The notes: generated by a model not told the origin, from the sequence alone. A stretch of 64,000 bases of DNA from Paenibacillus sp. E222 (GCF_013401555.1 NZ_CP058552.1:5890001-5954000), one strand, 5' to 3'; positions 10,133 to 19,420 are shown, counted from the stretch's first letter. Translations and numbers: made by a program.

Positions 10133-10792
10133 TCATTCGATCATGGATTCAGCGATATTCAGTACCCATTCTAGCGACATATCGCTTACTATGATCTCAT
10201 ATTGCAATGCCTTACCACCCGCATCTTCTTCAATCCAGATCAATTGTCTGTTCTCAGCATTGGAAATATAATACGCCTCATGACCGCGCACATCCAGTTT
10301 CTCGATTTTGAATGATTCCGTATCCGGTACATGAATTCGGCTCTTGGTAGTGCCAAAAACGTGAAGCATAAACACTCCCCGATCCGATTGATATGTGATG
10401 TTGATGCCTGTAATAACATGATTAGGTTTTAAATCTTTTATCACGACATTGCTTCCGGTCCTTTCGCTTTCTTCAATCATTTCATTTATTTCTTGGTCGG
10501 ACAGGTTATCGAAGCCGTGAAATACTTTAATATCTTGCACAACCGAGCACGTTGGAAAACGGGGTTGCCAAGGGTGCAGCTTTTCTCTCAAGGCGCCAAA
10601 ATCTCCCTCCCAATCTCTGGCTGCATAACTCGTTTGTTGAGAAAATTTGTTGTCCTCGGCGTTAGAGATATAAATGCCTTTTCCATCACCTGGCTTCAGA
10701 TCCATAATAATTTGATGTACCATGCCCTCATCTTCACTAGTCTGAAACTGAATTTTCCCAATTACATCTCCACTCTTGTTTTTAATATCCAT
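10133..10792 (-). CDS. hypothetical protein, DUF4367-like C-terminus
   Basis: About 219 aa, soluble, rich in beta-type sequence. Two similar half-repeats can be seen: residues near 45-75 (GIYISNAEDNKFSQQTSY) and near 185-205 (AYYISNAENRQLIWIEED). The ending SDMSLEWVLNIAESM recalls DUF4367 domains, which sit in extracytoplasmic parts of sigma/anti-sigma-linked proteins, but there is no membrane segment here. The ATG at 10792 follows GAGGAG; the longer frame to 10813 is less likely. Function unknown. Confidence 0.65.
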   Translation of the reverse strand: MDIKNKSGDVIGKIQFQTSEDEGMVHQIIMDLKPGDGKGIYISNAEDNKFSQQTSYAARDWEGDFGALREKLHPWQPRFPTCSVVQDIKVFHGFDNLSDQEINEMIEESERTGSNVVIKDLKPNHVITGINITYQSDRGVFMLHVFGTTKSRIHVPDTESFKIEKLDVRGHEAYYISNAENRQLIWIEEDAGGKALQYEIIVSDMSLEWVLNIAESMIE

Positions 10793-11001
10793 GCCTTCAA
10801 CTCCTCTTTTCAAAGTGTTTTTTTGCGAGAAACTTGGTCATACCACACAGTTGTTTGCTTCATTCATTTATTCTCGATTACCAGGCCAACTCCTTTCGTT
10901 GATCAAAAACAAATTCGCTAACAGCATTTCATGCCCATGGATAATTTTTTTGGTACGAGGAAACATTATTTATACTACTTATCCCTGGGAGTGATGTTGT
11001 T

Positions 11002-11349
11002 ATGCTGTACCTTATCAGCTTTGTGCTCATGTTTGCTGGCTTAGCCTGTATCAACATTATTTTTTCATATCAAAGCAAGCATATTGACACTCAATTCTGG
11101 TCTACGTTTAAATTCCATCTTTGGATGCTGCCTTTGTTTCTCGCTGCTAATCTAAGCGTAGGGTACGGCATCAAATTTGGACTGAAAGCGGTTAGTCAAC
11201 TGGGCTATGTTCTGGTCATTGCCAAATGCATAGAAGTGCTCATCTCCATATGGATGGGATACTGGTTTATGAAGGAGATCCCTACCTGGAAAACGTGGAT
11301 TGGGCTTGTGGTCATCATCATCGGTGTTGTACTGGTTAAGCAGAAATAG
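11002..11349 (+). CDS. small multidrug-resistance/EamA-like membrane protein
   Basis: Protein of 115 aa with four predicted membrane spans (start, about 35-52, 63-85 and 96-113), the size and hydropathy of SMR or half-EamA transporters. The last span, TWIGLVVIIIGVVLV, is typical of DMT proteins. It lacks the Glu14 of EmrE-type drug pumps, so drug export is not assured. It is one of the very few rightward genes in the left 49 kb. RBS GGGAGTGATG; a rightward terminator lies at 11490. Confidence 0.72.
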   Translation: MLYLISFVLMFAGLACINIIFSYQSKHIDTQFWSTFKFHLWMLPLFLAANLSVGYGIKFGLKAVSQLGYVLVIAKCIEVLISIWMGYWFMKEIPTWKTWIGLVVIIIGVVLVKQK

Positions 11350-11489
11350 GAGGTCCAAAAAGGGAGAGCTGCATTGTTTAGAGGGACATAACAGCACGAT
11401 GCCACACTTGAAGATTTTTCTCAAATTAGGGATCTACCCGATTCTTTTCACAAGAAAACCTATCCTAAAGTTGAAACGTTTTTCAACCA

Positions 11490-11526
11490 GCCCCACACTG
11501 GCCAACTCAGATGGGGGCGATTTTTT
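11490..11526 (+). terminator. intrinsic terminator
   Basis: GCCCCA pairs with TGGGGGC, then GATTTTTT on the plus strand. Placed 140 bp after the rightward membrane-protein gene. No gene is seen in 11350-11489. Confidence 0.6.
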
Positions 11527-11531
11527 ACGTA

Positions 11532-11900
11532 TTAGTTACACAATGTCTTTAAAATGGTCTTCTCTCTGTCAACGGTCGATTCAAAGAAATCTTGCTTAAT
11601 ATCTTTTCGAAATACTTCCTTATATCTATCTCTACCAATTTGATCAAAACGTTCTTGTACTCGCATGACATGTTCGTTGTCAGACTTGATCTTCTGCTCA
11701 ATCTCTTCATACTGTTCAAACGTATCGTATTCCCACATCGCAAAAATCTCACTGGTTTCATCATCCATATGCTGATGCCATCTTCCAATCAATCTCGCTC
11801 CGTACTTGAGTTGTGAAGGTAATAGAATATCATTAAATAAAGCATTAAACTCTTCTACGAATGAAGATGCTACAACATATGTCTTCCTCCGATATATCAT
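11532..11900 (-). CDS. NIPSNAP-family protein
   Basis: Protein of about 122 aa with the ferredoxin-like layout of NIPSNAP proteins: MIYRRKTYVV, FNALFNDILLPSQLKYGARLIGRW and IFAMWEYDTFEQYEEIEQKI. Bacterial members are small, cytosolic and poorly characterised. The ATG at 11900 after GAGAGGGG is preferred over the GTG one codon earlier. It is 21 bp downstream of a GNAT gene and may share its transcript. Confidence 0.72.
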   Translation of the reverse strand: MIYRRKTYVVASSFVEEFNALFNDILLPSQLKYGARLIGRWHQHMDDETSEIFAMWEYDTFEQYEEIEQKIKSDNEHVMRVQERFDQIGRDRYKEVFRKDIKQDFFESTVDREKTILKTLCN

Positions 11901-11921
11901 CACTGCACCCCTCTCGTTAAA

Positions 11922-12380
11922 TTAAAAAACGAACCGGTAAACCATTTCACCATCATATACATCTCCGGTCTCTGAAAACCCCATTTTTTCATATAGCTTT
12001 CTGGCGACTTCATTTTCTGCACATACAGTTAAATTCAAACACTTGCTATGGACATAGTTCTCTTTTATATGGCTAATTACCGAATCTATCGTTGCTTTTC
12101 CATATCCCCTACCTTGATAACTTACATCGATCATAAAACCATTCAACCAATAGGACCAAGCTGTTGTTTCATCGACAGTGATCATAACAAAACCCACTAA
12201 CATATCCTCCGTATTATATATGCAAAATGGCAGATACTTGTACTCATCCCCATCGGGACGAATGTGCACTTTCGCTAGAGACACGGCTACTGATGGAACA
12301 TAATGATTTTGATTGGCATGAACTTGTATGTTTAATGCCTCTTTCCAGTTCTCTCTTGTAGTAGGTATTAATCTGATCAC
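11922..12380 (-). CDS. GNAT acetyltransferase, BltD/SpeG-like
   Basis: GNAT of 152 aa: NGFMIDVSYQGRGYGKATID holds the acetyl-CoA motif and KLYEKMGFSETGDVYDGEMV the end. It is of the same subgroup as the genes at 8019 and 17489 (shared MLVGFVMITVDE-type strand and Y-WLNGFMID). The start is GTG at 12380 with a weak box. Polyamine acetylation is plausible, not shown. Confidence 0.8.
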   Translation of the reverse strand: MIRLIPTTRENWKEALNIQVHANQNHYVPSVAVSLAKVHIRPDGDEYKYLPFCIYNTEDMLVGFVMITVDETTAWSYWLNGFMIDVSYQGRGYGKATIDSVISHIKENYVHSKCLNLTVCAENEVARKLYEKMGFSETGDVYDGEMVYRFVF

Positions 12381-12418
12381 AATAATATCACTCGTTTCAT
12401 TTCATTTTTTTATTTGGA

Positions 12419-13213
12419 TTAACTCCAATCATCAAAATGCTTCTCAAGGAACCTTACTTCCTTCTCATAATGAGCCAAATGACCCTCTTCAATCATTTTG
12501 ATAAAAGCTATTTCTCCAGACGCTGCCCGATCAGATAGTGTGGTACACATGAAATGAATTCGAGAAATCACCCACTCCTTCAAATCTGTCGGCACATCCA
12601 TACCATAAGCCTTAAAAAATAATGCTATACGTCTTTTTCGCTCAGATGCATGGTCCTGTTTATGATATGGAACGACTTCTCTTTCATCTTTCCCCGGTGA
12701 AAAGCCTGCAAGCGGTACGGCTGTATACAATGTATATACGATATCCCATAGACGAGGACCAGGCCCGGCCATGTCAAAATCAATGATTCCTACAGGAAGC
12801 CGTTCTTTAAACACAACGTTATACAATGCAAAATCATTATGACACACAACTTCATGCTGAGCACTATCTGAATACGCGTTGGATGAAGGCGAAAAAGCTG
12901 TAAAATCCAACGTTGCATCATGATAACTTCTCAAAAGTTTAGCGAGTTCGGTTAACGTCTCATCCGACCACATGTAGCGTTCAATTTCTGGATACTCATT
13001 TCCCGAAACTACGCCTTCGATATAAGAAAGAACTTCTCTCCCCTGCTCATCGCGTCCCAAGTATTTGGGGGAATTGGGGTAGCCAACCTGTTCAAGATGT
13101 TTAAGCAATGCATGTACATATGAATTCGGTTTAGCATCACGACGAACTGTATTTCCAACTTTCGTAACCTTGTTCACATTGCCTCCAGCTAAAAGTTCCT
13201 CATGCTCTGACAA
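12419..13213 (-). CDS. aminoglycoside phosphotransferase-fold kinase
   Basis: APH/choline-kinase-fold enzyme of 264 aa. The catalytic loop is VCHNDFALYNVVF (HxDxxxxN) and the metal-binding Asp lies in VGIIDFDMAGPGPRLWDI, both intact. The N-lobe begins EHEELLAGGNVNKVTKVG. The true start is TTG at 13213, exactly seven bases after AAGGAGG; the frame continues to 13417 but runs through an upstream terminator hairpin. Substrates in this family range from antibiotics to sugars and choline, so resistance is only one option. Confidence 0.85.
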   Translation of the reverse strand: MSEHEELLAGGNVNKVTKVGNTVRRDAKPNSYVHALLKHLEQVGYPNSPKYLGRDEQGREVLSYIEGVVSGNEYPEIERYMWSDETLTELAKLLRSYHDATLDFTAFSPSSNAYSDSAQHEVVCHNDFALYNVVFKERLPVGIIDFDMAGPGPRLWDIVYTLYTAVPLAGFSPGKDEREVVPYHKQDHASERKRRIALFFKAYGMDVPTDLKEWVISRIHFMCTTLSDRAASGEIAFIKMIEEGHLAHYEKEVRFLEKHFDDWS

Positions 13214-13340
13214 TTGTACACCTCCTTGATCAGTAATCTGTATCCATTCTAGCTTGGCCTTTAAAGTAAATATCTGGGGTTCAAGTAAAACATTATTATG
13301 GATAACTTTTTCGATTTCCATCTCCCTATTCCTGCATAAA

Positions 13341-13370
13341 AATCCCGCCAAGGTAAACCTCGACGGGATT
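13341..13370 (-). terminator. intrinsic terminator after the deacetylase
   Basis: AATCCCG-C-AAGG / CCT-CGACGGGATT hairpin followed by TTTTT on the minus strand. It ends the 13439 gene and lies inside the spurious upstream extension of the kinase frame. Confidence 0.85.
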
Positions 13371-13438
13371 TCATTATAAAGAATCCGCATAGTTTCATCC
13401 AAACCATTCATTAACATTCAAATAACCACTTCGGATTT

Positions 13439-14503
13439 TTAATTTATCTCCAAATAATCAAGGTAAACATCCCATGTTCCGTCATCCGCTGTCACAACAA
13501 GCTGAATCTCCTGGTTTCCGGTCCCATGACTGATATTGTTAAGGGTATAGACCGCAGGACTGCTTCCGCCGAAGTAAAAGGTTCCCTTCGTCTGGCCGCC
13601 GATCTTCAAGTCCACTCTGGCCATGTTGGAATTACTTGATGCCCCGCGGAGTGAAAAATTGTGGGTGCCGCTTGCAAAATACTGCGTGTATTTGACCAAA
13701 TCGTTATTAGCGTACAGAACAACTCCGTTAAATGGCGAGCTGATATTGCCGGTATACTGACCGCCTTTGGTCATATTCTCGGCTTCCACTTTTGTTCCGG
13801 TGCTTGGAGGATTAGTCGTGCCTCCATCAGGGGCAACCGCCCGTCCCGTACTCGAAGAGATCATGCCGGAGCAAAGGCCGCGGCTCTTCAGATTTTGCGC
13901 AATCTGCGGAATCGCTTGCAGTGTCGTCTGGTATTGATCATGCATCAGAATAACGTCACCACTTTGCATCCTGTTCACTGCGGCTACGATCTGGGCGGTG
14001 GAGGCGCCATTCCAGTCCTGGGAATCCACGTTCCACAGCACTTCGGTAAGACCGTTCTGACTGATAACGGATTTCAAGGTTGCGTTGGTCGCGCCGTAAG
14101 GCGGTCTGAACAGCTTCGGTGAAGTTCCGGTAATCGACTGGATCGTCTGCTGTGTCCGAGTGATTTCCGAAGACATCTGGGAGCTGCTTAATGTTGTCAT
14201 ATTAGGATGCGTGTAGGAATGGTTACCAATCCACATGCCTGCGGCCACCTGCGCACTAACCAGAGATTGATTGTTTTGCGCGTTCTGTCCCACATTGAAC
14301 ATCGTTGCACGCAAGCCTGCCTGCTTCAGTGCATTGAGCACGTTTGTTGTGTTATTGCTTGGACCATCATCGAACGTCAAACCTACATAACCGTTCGGAC
14401 AACTGGCATCGGCCGCGTTAGCGGAAGGCAGGTTCGGGATAGTGAACAACGTGCTCAAGAGCGCAACAGACATTACTGCCTTTACAAGTTTTGCTTTGAA
14501 CAT
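13439..14503 (-). CDS. secreted polysaccharide deacetylase (CE4) with C-terminal CBM
   Basis: Secreted NodB-fold esterase of 354 aa. A signal peptide ends near ANA-A at 29-31. CE4 motifs are complete: TFDDGP (43-48, metal Asp), HSYTH (96-100, metal His pair), RPPYG (about 134) and the late LMHD. After a Gly/Pro/Thr linker comes a ~115-residue module beginning VEAENM and ending WDVYLDYLEI, as in the calcium-dependent xylan-binding modules (CBM36-like) of Paenibacillus xylanases. Acetylxylan esterase is therefore as likely as chitin deacetylase. A cre-like site lies upstream and a terminator downstream; it looks like native chromosome, not a cassette. Confidence 0.9.
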   Translation of the reverse strand: MFKAKLVKAVMSVALLSTLFTIPNLPSANAADASCPNGYVGLTFDDGPSNNTTNVLNALKQAGLRATMFNVGQNAQNNQSLVSAQVAAGMWIGNHSYTHPNMTTLSSSQMSSEITRTQQTIQSITGTSPKLFRPPYGATNATLKSVISQNGLTEVLWNVDSQDWNGASTAQIVAAVNRMQSGDVILMHDQYQTTLQAIPQIAQNLKSRGLCSGMISSSTGRAVAPDGGTTNPPSTGTKVEAENMTKGGQYTGNISSPFNGVVLYANNDLVKYTQYFASGTHNFSLRGASSNSNMARVDLKIGGQTKGTFYFGGSSPAVYTLNNISHGTGNQEIQLVVTADDGTWDVYLDYLEIN

Positions 14504-14630
14504 TATAAATACCTCCTCTTCAATATCATGCCAGTATCGTTGTCCGCGGCACTCCCAGCCGCTTCAACTCTCTCAACTACACTAGGGAATTTGAATTTAG
14601 CCTCCTCTCTTTCTATTTTCCAACCCTTTA

Positions 14631-14644
14631 AAAAAGCGCTTTCA
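14631..14644 (-). promoter_or_regulatory. cre-like catabolite repression site
   Basis: TGAAAGCGCTTTTT on the minus strand matches the CcpA cre consensus core (TGAAAGCGCT) and sits about 130 bp upstream of the deacetylase start. Carbon catabolite repression of a polysaccharide-degrading enzyme would be expected. Confidence 0.6.
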
Positions 14645-14801
14645 TAAACATGAGTGCTATTTTCCCTTTAGGTCGAATGAAAGCATTTTCTTCCAGGTGA
14701 ATCCAGTATAAACGATTTGTTCACTTAAAGTAAATTGAATTTAATCCAAATTATTCTATTTATTCACACCATTCTTCCCTCTGGATACCTCAAGGAAGCC
14801 C

Positions 14802-15399
14802 TTATTGTATGCCTTGCATAATTGCATTAATAATGCCTTGCTGGGTTACGGTGTTGTTGGAACGATTGAACAACGCAAATCCATGCTGTCCATTGTATCC
14901 GTTATCCCAATATACCGGAACCATCTTGTACGTTTTAGCTTTTGCTGTAACTGCTTTTGCAAATGCGGCACGATATACATTGTTTGTGGAATCATATGCT
15001 GCTTTGTCGATCGCGCCAAATTCGCCGATTACGACAGGATAACCTTGAGTTACAAATTTATCGTACATGGATTTGAACTGCGATTCCAGATAATCCTCTT
15101 GCCCCCACGTTGACTTCTTGGCAGGATTGGTGGCAGTGGCTCCCCATTGCGCTATATTTCCGTTTTCCTCGCCTGCAAAATCCCAAGGAGAGTAATAGTG
15201 AGCCGAGATCATAATGCGTTTCTGTGAACTAGGGATCGTAGAGGATCTGTACGTGTCTGTTGGAAGATCGAAGCCATAATTGCCAAATTTATTGGCGATT
15301 TGCCGCCGATGCCCGACTGTTCCAACCGGTAAAGACCACTGATGCCAACAAAACCAGAGCTAAACTGCAAACGCCGTATTTCTTCATTTTCATAAGCAT
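14802..15399 (-). pseudogene. GH5-type secreted endoglucanase, internally deleted
   Basis: The ATG at 15399 (RBS GGAGG) opens a normal signal peptide (KKYGVCSLALVLLASVVF, then ASA-A) that hits a stop at NRQ. The following frame, shifted by +1, resumes with FGNYGFDLPTDT and continues to 14802 as the C-terminal half of a GH5 cellulase: SAHYYSPWDF, the nucleophile Glu in PVVIGEFGA, and VYWDNGYNGQHGFALF. The middle of the catalytic domain, including the acid/base NEP motif, is missing. It is inactive as an endoglucanase; an internal deletion of several hundred bases is inferred. Confidence 0.85.
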
Positions 15400-15606
15400 G
15401 TCCAAACCTCCGCTTATATTATTGGTCGTGCAACAAGCAGAACATTTACCATGAACAGATAAAGCCAAAGATACTCTACTTCCATGCCTCCCTTCTATTG
15501 TGGGTCATAATCAATGATCAACTCCTATCTACCAGTTCCCATGACGGATAGAAAGGTAGCAAGGTCATTCCTCACCAGAACTAGTCTTCCGGAAAAACAA
15601 GTCCCC

Positions 15607-15885
15607 CTATGATCGATTTTGTGGGTACCTATTTGTTTTATCCTTTCTGGAATTCCCAGGGAATCCAGCAACCAATAGTACAAATCCGACGAAAAATAAG
15701 AAGTATACGAGAAAACCCGTGAAACCATTATCGTTTGCGGGGATTAACTCGCGCGTTTTCCCACCTGAAGCGTATCCCGCTTCCACTATGGCCATAGAAA
15801 TTCTTACCGAGATTCTATCTAAGGTTGAAATAAAAATACTGCTAATCATGAGAACCGCACCCAGGATTTTATTTGTATTGTTCAT
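15607..15885 (-). CDS. small membrane protein, two spans
   Basis: Protein of 92 aa with a first hydrophobic segment at 7-21 (ILGAVLMISSIFIS) and a second at about 55-75 (GFLVYFLFFVGFVLLVAGF), then a basic tail. RBS TAGGAGG before the ATG. No family recognised and no obvious partner. The 200 bp to its left, up to the GH5 pseudogene start, hold no gene. Confidence 0.6.
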   Translation of the reverse strand: MNNTNKILGAVLMISSIFISTLDRISVRISMAIVEAGYASGGKTRELIPANDNGFTGFLVYFLFFVGFVLLVAGFPGNSRKDKTNRYPQNRS

Positions 15886-15912
15886 GAGCTGCCTCCTATC
15901 TCACTCTGATTC

Positions 15913-16719
15913 TTATCTTTCAGTCCATGCTGTTCGGATATATCCCAACTTCATGCCGACATGCTCCATATTGCGATGGCTTTGAGATAAAAATGAACAT
16001 TGCCCTACCACCAGATTACATTCCTTAATCAAGGCTTCCGTTATTCTTCTATTCAAAAGCTGCTGATGTACCCCCTGATTTCTAAACTCAGGTAATGTTG
16101 CTGCAAAGGTTAAGGATGCCTTTTGATTCTTAATAAACAGAACACTTACCGCTGCAGGGACATCATTGACATATGCGATGTAAAATTTCCACCCTGGACG
16201 GTGATAAAGAACCTTATTATTCTGGGCGACATAAGGGATACCGTCATCCGACAAACCGGTCCCCCTGCAATGGATGGTCGCGTATAGCTCGAATTGATCC
16301 TCTTCAAGTTCTTGAATTCGGATATGTTCTGAGTGATTCTTTTTTTCTTCAGGCTTGATGATCAGAGATGAATGAAATCCCGCTGTATACATGCCTATAT
16401 CGGTTAAGCGTTTCAAGAAGTTCTGATCCACCACAGATGGAATGACTTCGAACTGAACCTTTCGACCTCGCTGTCTATAAAAATCAATGATAGCATCCAG
16501 GTGTTCCAGTTCATTATTTGTTAGCCCCTTCACCGTATTGAACGTGGGCCATGGCATGGTCTTACTGTAGAAACACATGGCATTTCCAAATTGCTGAATC
16601 TCAATTCCTTCTGGATTAGAGTCCCGACCTTGTATAGCAAGCATCCGATCTGTCATATAATCGATTTCCGAGAGTTCAATTTCTTTAATCAGATCTAAGG
16701 ATGGAATCAGTGTATTCAT
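15913..16719 (-). CDS. GNAT family acetyltransferase
   Basis: Protein of 268 aa. The GNAT core is C-terminal: VPAAVSVLFIKNQKASLTFAATLPEFRNQGVHQQLLNRRI, with RNQGVHQ in place of the usual QxxGxG. The N-terminal ~130 residues look like a diverged second domain. It resembles GNATs with an N-terminal GNAT-like half. RBS GGAGGTAAT. Substrate unknown. Confidence 0.75.
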   Translation of the reverse strand: MNTLIPSLDLIKEIELSEIDYMTDRMLAIQGRDSNPEGIEIQQFGNAMCFYSKTMPWPTFNTVKGLTNNELEHLDAIIDFYRQRGRKVQFEVIPSVVDQNFLKRLTDIGMYTAGFHSSLIIKPEEKKNHSEHIRIQELEEDQFELYATIHCRGTGLSDDGIPYVAQNNKVLYHRPGWKFYIAYVNDVPAAVSVLFIKNQKASLTFAATLPEFRNQGVHQQLLNRRITEALIKECNLVVGQCSFLSQSHRNMEHVGMKLGYIRTAWTER

Positions 16720-16881
16720 ATATTACCTCCATTAAAAATAACAATAGAATTTGCATATGGTTTTATAAAAAAACAGAAAGCAGTCAAGCAATTTCTAACA
16801 CTCCATCCATAAAAGTAAAACTTTTCCAAATGATTTAATTTTCAATATGTAACCCTCCGCATTGGGTTGAACTTTATTTTT

Positions 16882-17427
16882 TCACTTTATTTCTACTACT
16901 CCGTAGTAAATCAGATCCTCATATCGACCTTCTTTCTTGACATGATCCCTCAGTACGCCTTCTTTTATCATGCCAATCTTCTGTATAACTTGTCCGGATG
17001 CCGGGTTAGAAGCAAAGTGTCGCGCATATACCTTATGATATTTTTTCACATCAAAAGCGAAGTCTAACATGGCTTTAGCCGCTTCCGTTGCATAACCTTT
17101 TCCCCAAAACGGATGACCCACCCAATAAGATAACTCCCCGTTATCGTAACGTTGTTGATTAGATAATGCTATTGCCCCGTATAAATCACCTGTTTTCCGA
17201 TCACAAATAGCAAATTCATAACATTTATCCGCATTAAAATTTTCGTTATGGCGCTCTATCCAAGACAATGCACAATCTAATGTATATGGGTAGGGTAATG
17301 TGAGGGTACTTTTATAAATGTTGTAGTCATTACATAGTCTCGTAACGGTTTCAGCATCTGCTTTCGTAAATAATCTTAACAGCAACCTCTCTGTGGTCAT
17401 CGTTTTATTGAGATCGTCGTACACCAT
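16882..17427 (-). CDS. GNAT acetyltransferase, RimJ/RimL-type
   Basis: GNAT of 181 aa, RimJ-like from start (TTERLLLRLFTKADAE) to end (GQVIQKIGMIKEGVLRDHV). The acetyl-CoA loop is HPFWGKGYATEAAKAM. These proteins acetylate ribosomal N-termini or small amines; no specific substrate can be assigned. RBS AAGGTGGGG. Paralogues of this branch occur at 25465 and 29617. Confidence 0.85.
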   Translation of the reverse strand: MVYDDLNKTMTTERLLLRLFTKADAETVTRLCNDYNIYKSTLTLPYPYTLDCALSWIERHNENFNADKCYEFAICDRKTGDLYGAIALSNQQRYDNGELSYWVGHPFWGKGYATEAAKAMLDFAFDVKKYHKVYARHFASNPASGQVIQKIGMIKEGVLRDHVKKEGRYEDLIYYGVVEIK

Positions 17428-17488
17428 ACTATCCCCACCTTTTTTTATTAAAATGGATCATTGCACCTTCAAAATGACTGATTTCTGC

Positions 17489-17950
17489 TTATTTCAATTT
17501 TATTTTATATACTACTTCACCATCCTGAATTTCAAATGCCTGATCAATAAATCCTATCTTCTCATATAACGCTCTTGCATGAGCATTACTTTTTTCTGCG
17601 GTTAGTGAGATGATTTGGCATTGTGGATGCTTATCCTGAATACTTTCCAGTATCGTATAAAGTGATTTCCTTCCTAATCCTTTTCCTTGATAGTTCTTAT
17701 CTATTTGAAATCCTCCAATCCAATAATTATCAGTACTAGCTGGTGTGTAGGATAAATAGAAAAAACCGAAAGCTTTATCGCCTTTGCGCAAAAGATATGG
17801 ATCAAAAGCTGCATCCCAAGGTTTCACGTAGGCATATGCTAAAGATTCGATGACCGTCGGAACAAGATTGACTTGCGTTTCAAGTAGAGATATTGCGATC
17901 GCTTCTTCCCAATTCGTTTTATCGATTGGCTCTATAGTAATTGGATTCAT
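17489..17950 (-). CDS. GNAT acetyltransferase, BltD/SpeG-like
   Basis: GNAT of 153 aa with IGGFQIDKNYQGKGLGRKSLY and ALYEKIGFIDQAFEIQDGEVVYKI. It is the third member of the BltD-like subgroup in the window (also 8019 and 11922). Opening ITIEPIDKTNWEEAIAI matches the same family. RBS AAAGGGATAT. Polyamine acetylation is possible. Confidence 0.82.
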   Translation of the reverse strand: MNPITIEPIDKTNWEEAIAISLLETQVNLVPTVIESLAYAYVKPWDAAFDPYLLRKGDKAFGFFYLSYTPASTDNYWIGGFQIDKNYQGKGLGRKSLYTILESIQDKHPQCQIISLTAEKSNAHARALYEKIGFIDQAFEIQDGEVVYKIKLK

Positions 17951-18055
17951 TCAAATATCCCTTTCGTTTGCCGAATTATATTTCGTTGGAGTAGTTTAAT
18001 GACTTACTTGAGTCCATATTGTTTTGCTATGATTCAAGATACCTTCACCCATATG

Positions 18056-18457
18056 TTATTCAGAGAACTCAACTAGAATGGGATGAGTGCTCTCATCCAA
18101 TGCTTTGTGAATTCTCTCCTTGAAATTCCCCCAGGTTATCATTTCATTGGCTTGTTCTAGTGTAAAAAAACCAACCTCATCACTTTCACTACTTGTAGTT
18201 AGAGTTCCTCCAATCGGTTTTCCAGTGAATATATGGTTACATACTCCCCGCGTAGTATTCTGATATAGGCCACAAAACTTAATAAGTTCAATATCAATTC
18301 CAGTCTCTTCCTTCACCTCTCGAATAGCAGCTTGTGTGATGGTCTCACCTTCTTCCACACAGCCTTGAGGCATTTCCCAACCTCTCCTTCCCTTCATAAG
18401 TAAGATTTCATCGTTCTCATTAAGGACAATCACACTTGCAGACACAATAAATTTCAT
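18056..18457 (-). CDS. Nudix hydrolase
   Basis: Protein of 133 aa with an intact Nudix box, GCVEEGETITQAAIREVKEETGIDIE (about 32-57), which binds Mg and cleaves nucleoside-diphosphate-X compounds. It starts at once with the beta strand KFIVSASVIVLNENDEILL. MutT-like size; substrate unknown. RBS AAGGAGGAC. Confidence 0.88.
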   Translation of the reverse strand: MKFIVSASVIVLNENDEILLMKGRRGWEMPQGCVEEGETITQAAIREVKEETGIDIELIKFCGLYQNTTRGVCNHIFTGKPIGGTLTTSSESDEVGFFTLEQANEMITWGNFKERIHKALDESTHPILVEFSE

Positions 18458-18547
18458 TTAAAGTCCTCCTTCTCAAGATTTAGATTTCATAGCCCCATAT
18501 CTAATCCACATTTTAAATTCCCTCTAGATATCCAATATCTTTGTCGT

Positions 18548-18964
18548 TCATAGTTTCTTTTGTAGCAATACTTCTTCCGTTCTGGCATAGTTTGATTTTA
18601 CGTATGTCTTTATAGCCCTTTCATTTCTTTGGCCTGTCAGAATCTTTACACTGGTAACACCTCGTTCTCTAAGTTCCTCCTCTATAAAAGCAATTAGCAA
18701 CGTAGCCAATCCTCTTCTCCGGGCAACTTCGGCAATATACATTTCTGTGATTTCTCCCTGGAGTCCACGATAACAAAAAGATTTAAAATATTGAGCACAA
18801 GCAAATCCAACTGCCTGGCCGTCAATCAACTCATTAGATAAAGCAAGGCTCTCTTTTACTTCTTCTAAGGTTGTACCTACTCCATTAAAAGCATCATTGA
18901 GCTTAAGAAGGTCCTCTGCATCATTTCCGTTCGCCCATCGTATATGAATGTTCTCTTCTTGCAT
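18548..18964 (-). CDS. GNAT acetyltransferase
   Basis: Single-domain GNAT of about 138 aa: AEVARRRGLATLLIAFIE carries the acetyl-CoA loop and LTGQRNERAIKTYVKSNYA the last helix. Similar in build to AAC(3)-I-like and PhnO-like small GNATs. ATG at 18964 after GGAGGTTAC; the GTG one codon earlier is less likely. Substrate unknown. Confidence 0.8.
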   Translation of the reverse strand: MQEENIHIRWANGNDAEDLLKLNDAFNGVGTTLEEVKESLALSNELIDGQAVGFACAQYFKSFCYRGLQGEITEMYIAEVARRRGLATLLIAFIEEELRERGVTSVKILTGQRNERAIKTYVKSNYARTEEVLLQKKL

Positions 18965-18997
18965 CACGTAACCTCCAATAATAATAGCGAACAGGAA

Positions 18998-19420
18998 TTA
19001 ATGATCCGGATAGGTTTCTTTCAAAAACCTGATGGATTGGTTGATCAACGCTTTTAATACATCTGTATCGATATCTGCAACTTTATTGATGTAAACACAA
19101 GCTTTTCCTGTAGTATGTTTTCCAAAGTCCCTTAATAGATCCTCTCGCTCTGCATCACCTGTCGCAAAATACAAACTGATTTTTGCTTTTCGGGGAGAAA
19201 AGCCCACCAATGGTGCATCTCCTTCGTGACCAGAAACATATTTATAATGATAAGCACCAAATCCGATAATACTCGGTCCCCACATCTTTGCTTTGTACCC
19301 TGTTGTTTCAGTGAAAATATCCAGTAGTTGATACGCGTCTTCACGCTTTTTGGGATTCTCAACACTTTCAATAAACTCAATGACACTGTTGTCTGTTTCT
19401 TTTGTTTTAAGTTTGTACAT
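18998..19420 (-). CDS. DUF1801 (YdhG-like) protein
   Basis: Protein of 140 aa with the DUF1801 pattern: ETTGYKAKMWGPSIIGFGAYHYKY, VGFSPRKAKISLYF and GKACVYINKVADIDTDVLKALINQSIRFLKE. The family is common in soil bacteria; some members resemble iron-binding frataxin-fold proteins. No defined reaction. RBS GAAGGGAG. Confidence 0.82.
   Translation of the reverse strand: MYKLKTKETDNSVIEFIESVENPKKREDAYQLLDIFTETTGYKAKMWGPSIIGFGAYHYKYVSGHEGDAPLVGFSPRKAKISLYFATGDAEREDLLRDFGKHTTGKACVYINKVADIDTDVLKALINQSIRFLKETYPDH

Noticed and set aside
13214..13417. Upstream extension of the 12419 kinase frame
   Set aside because: It runs through a strong terminator hairpin, and a TTG with an ideal AAGGAGG box begins the conserved kinase sequence.
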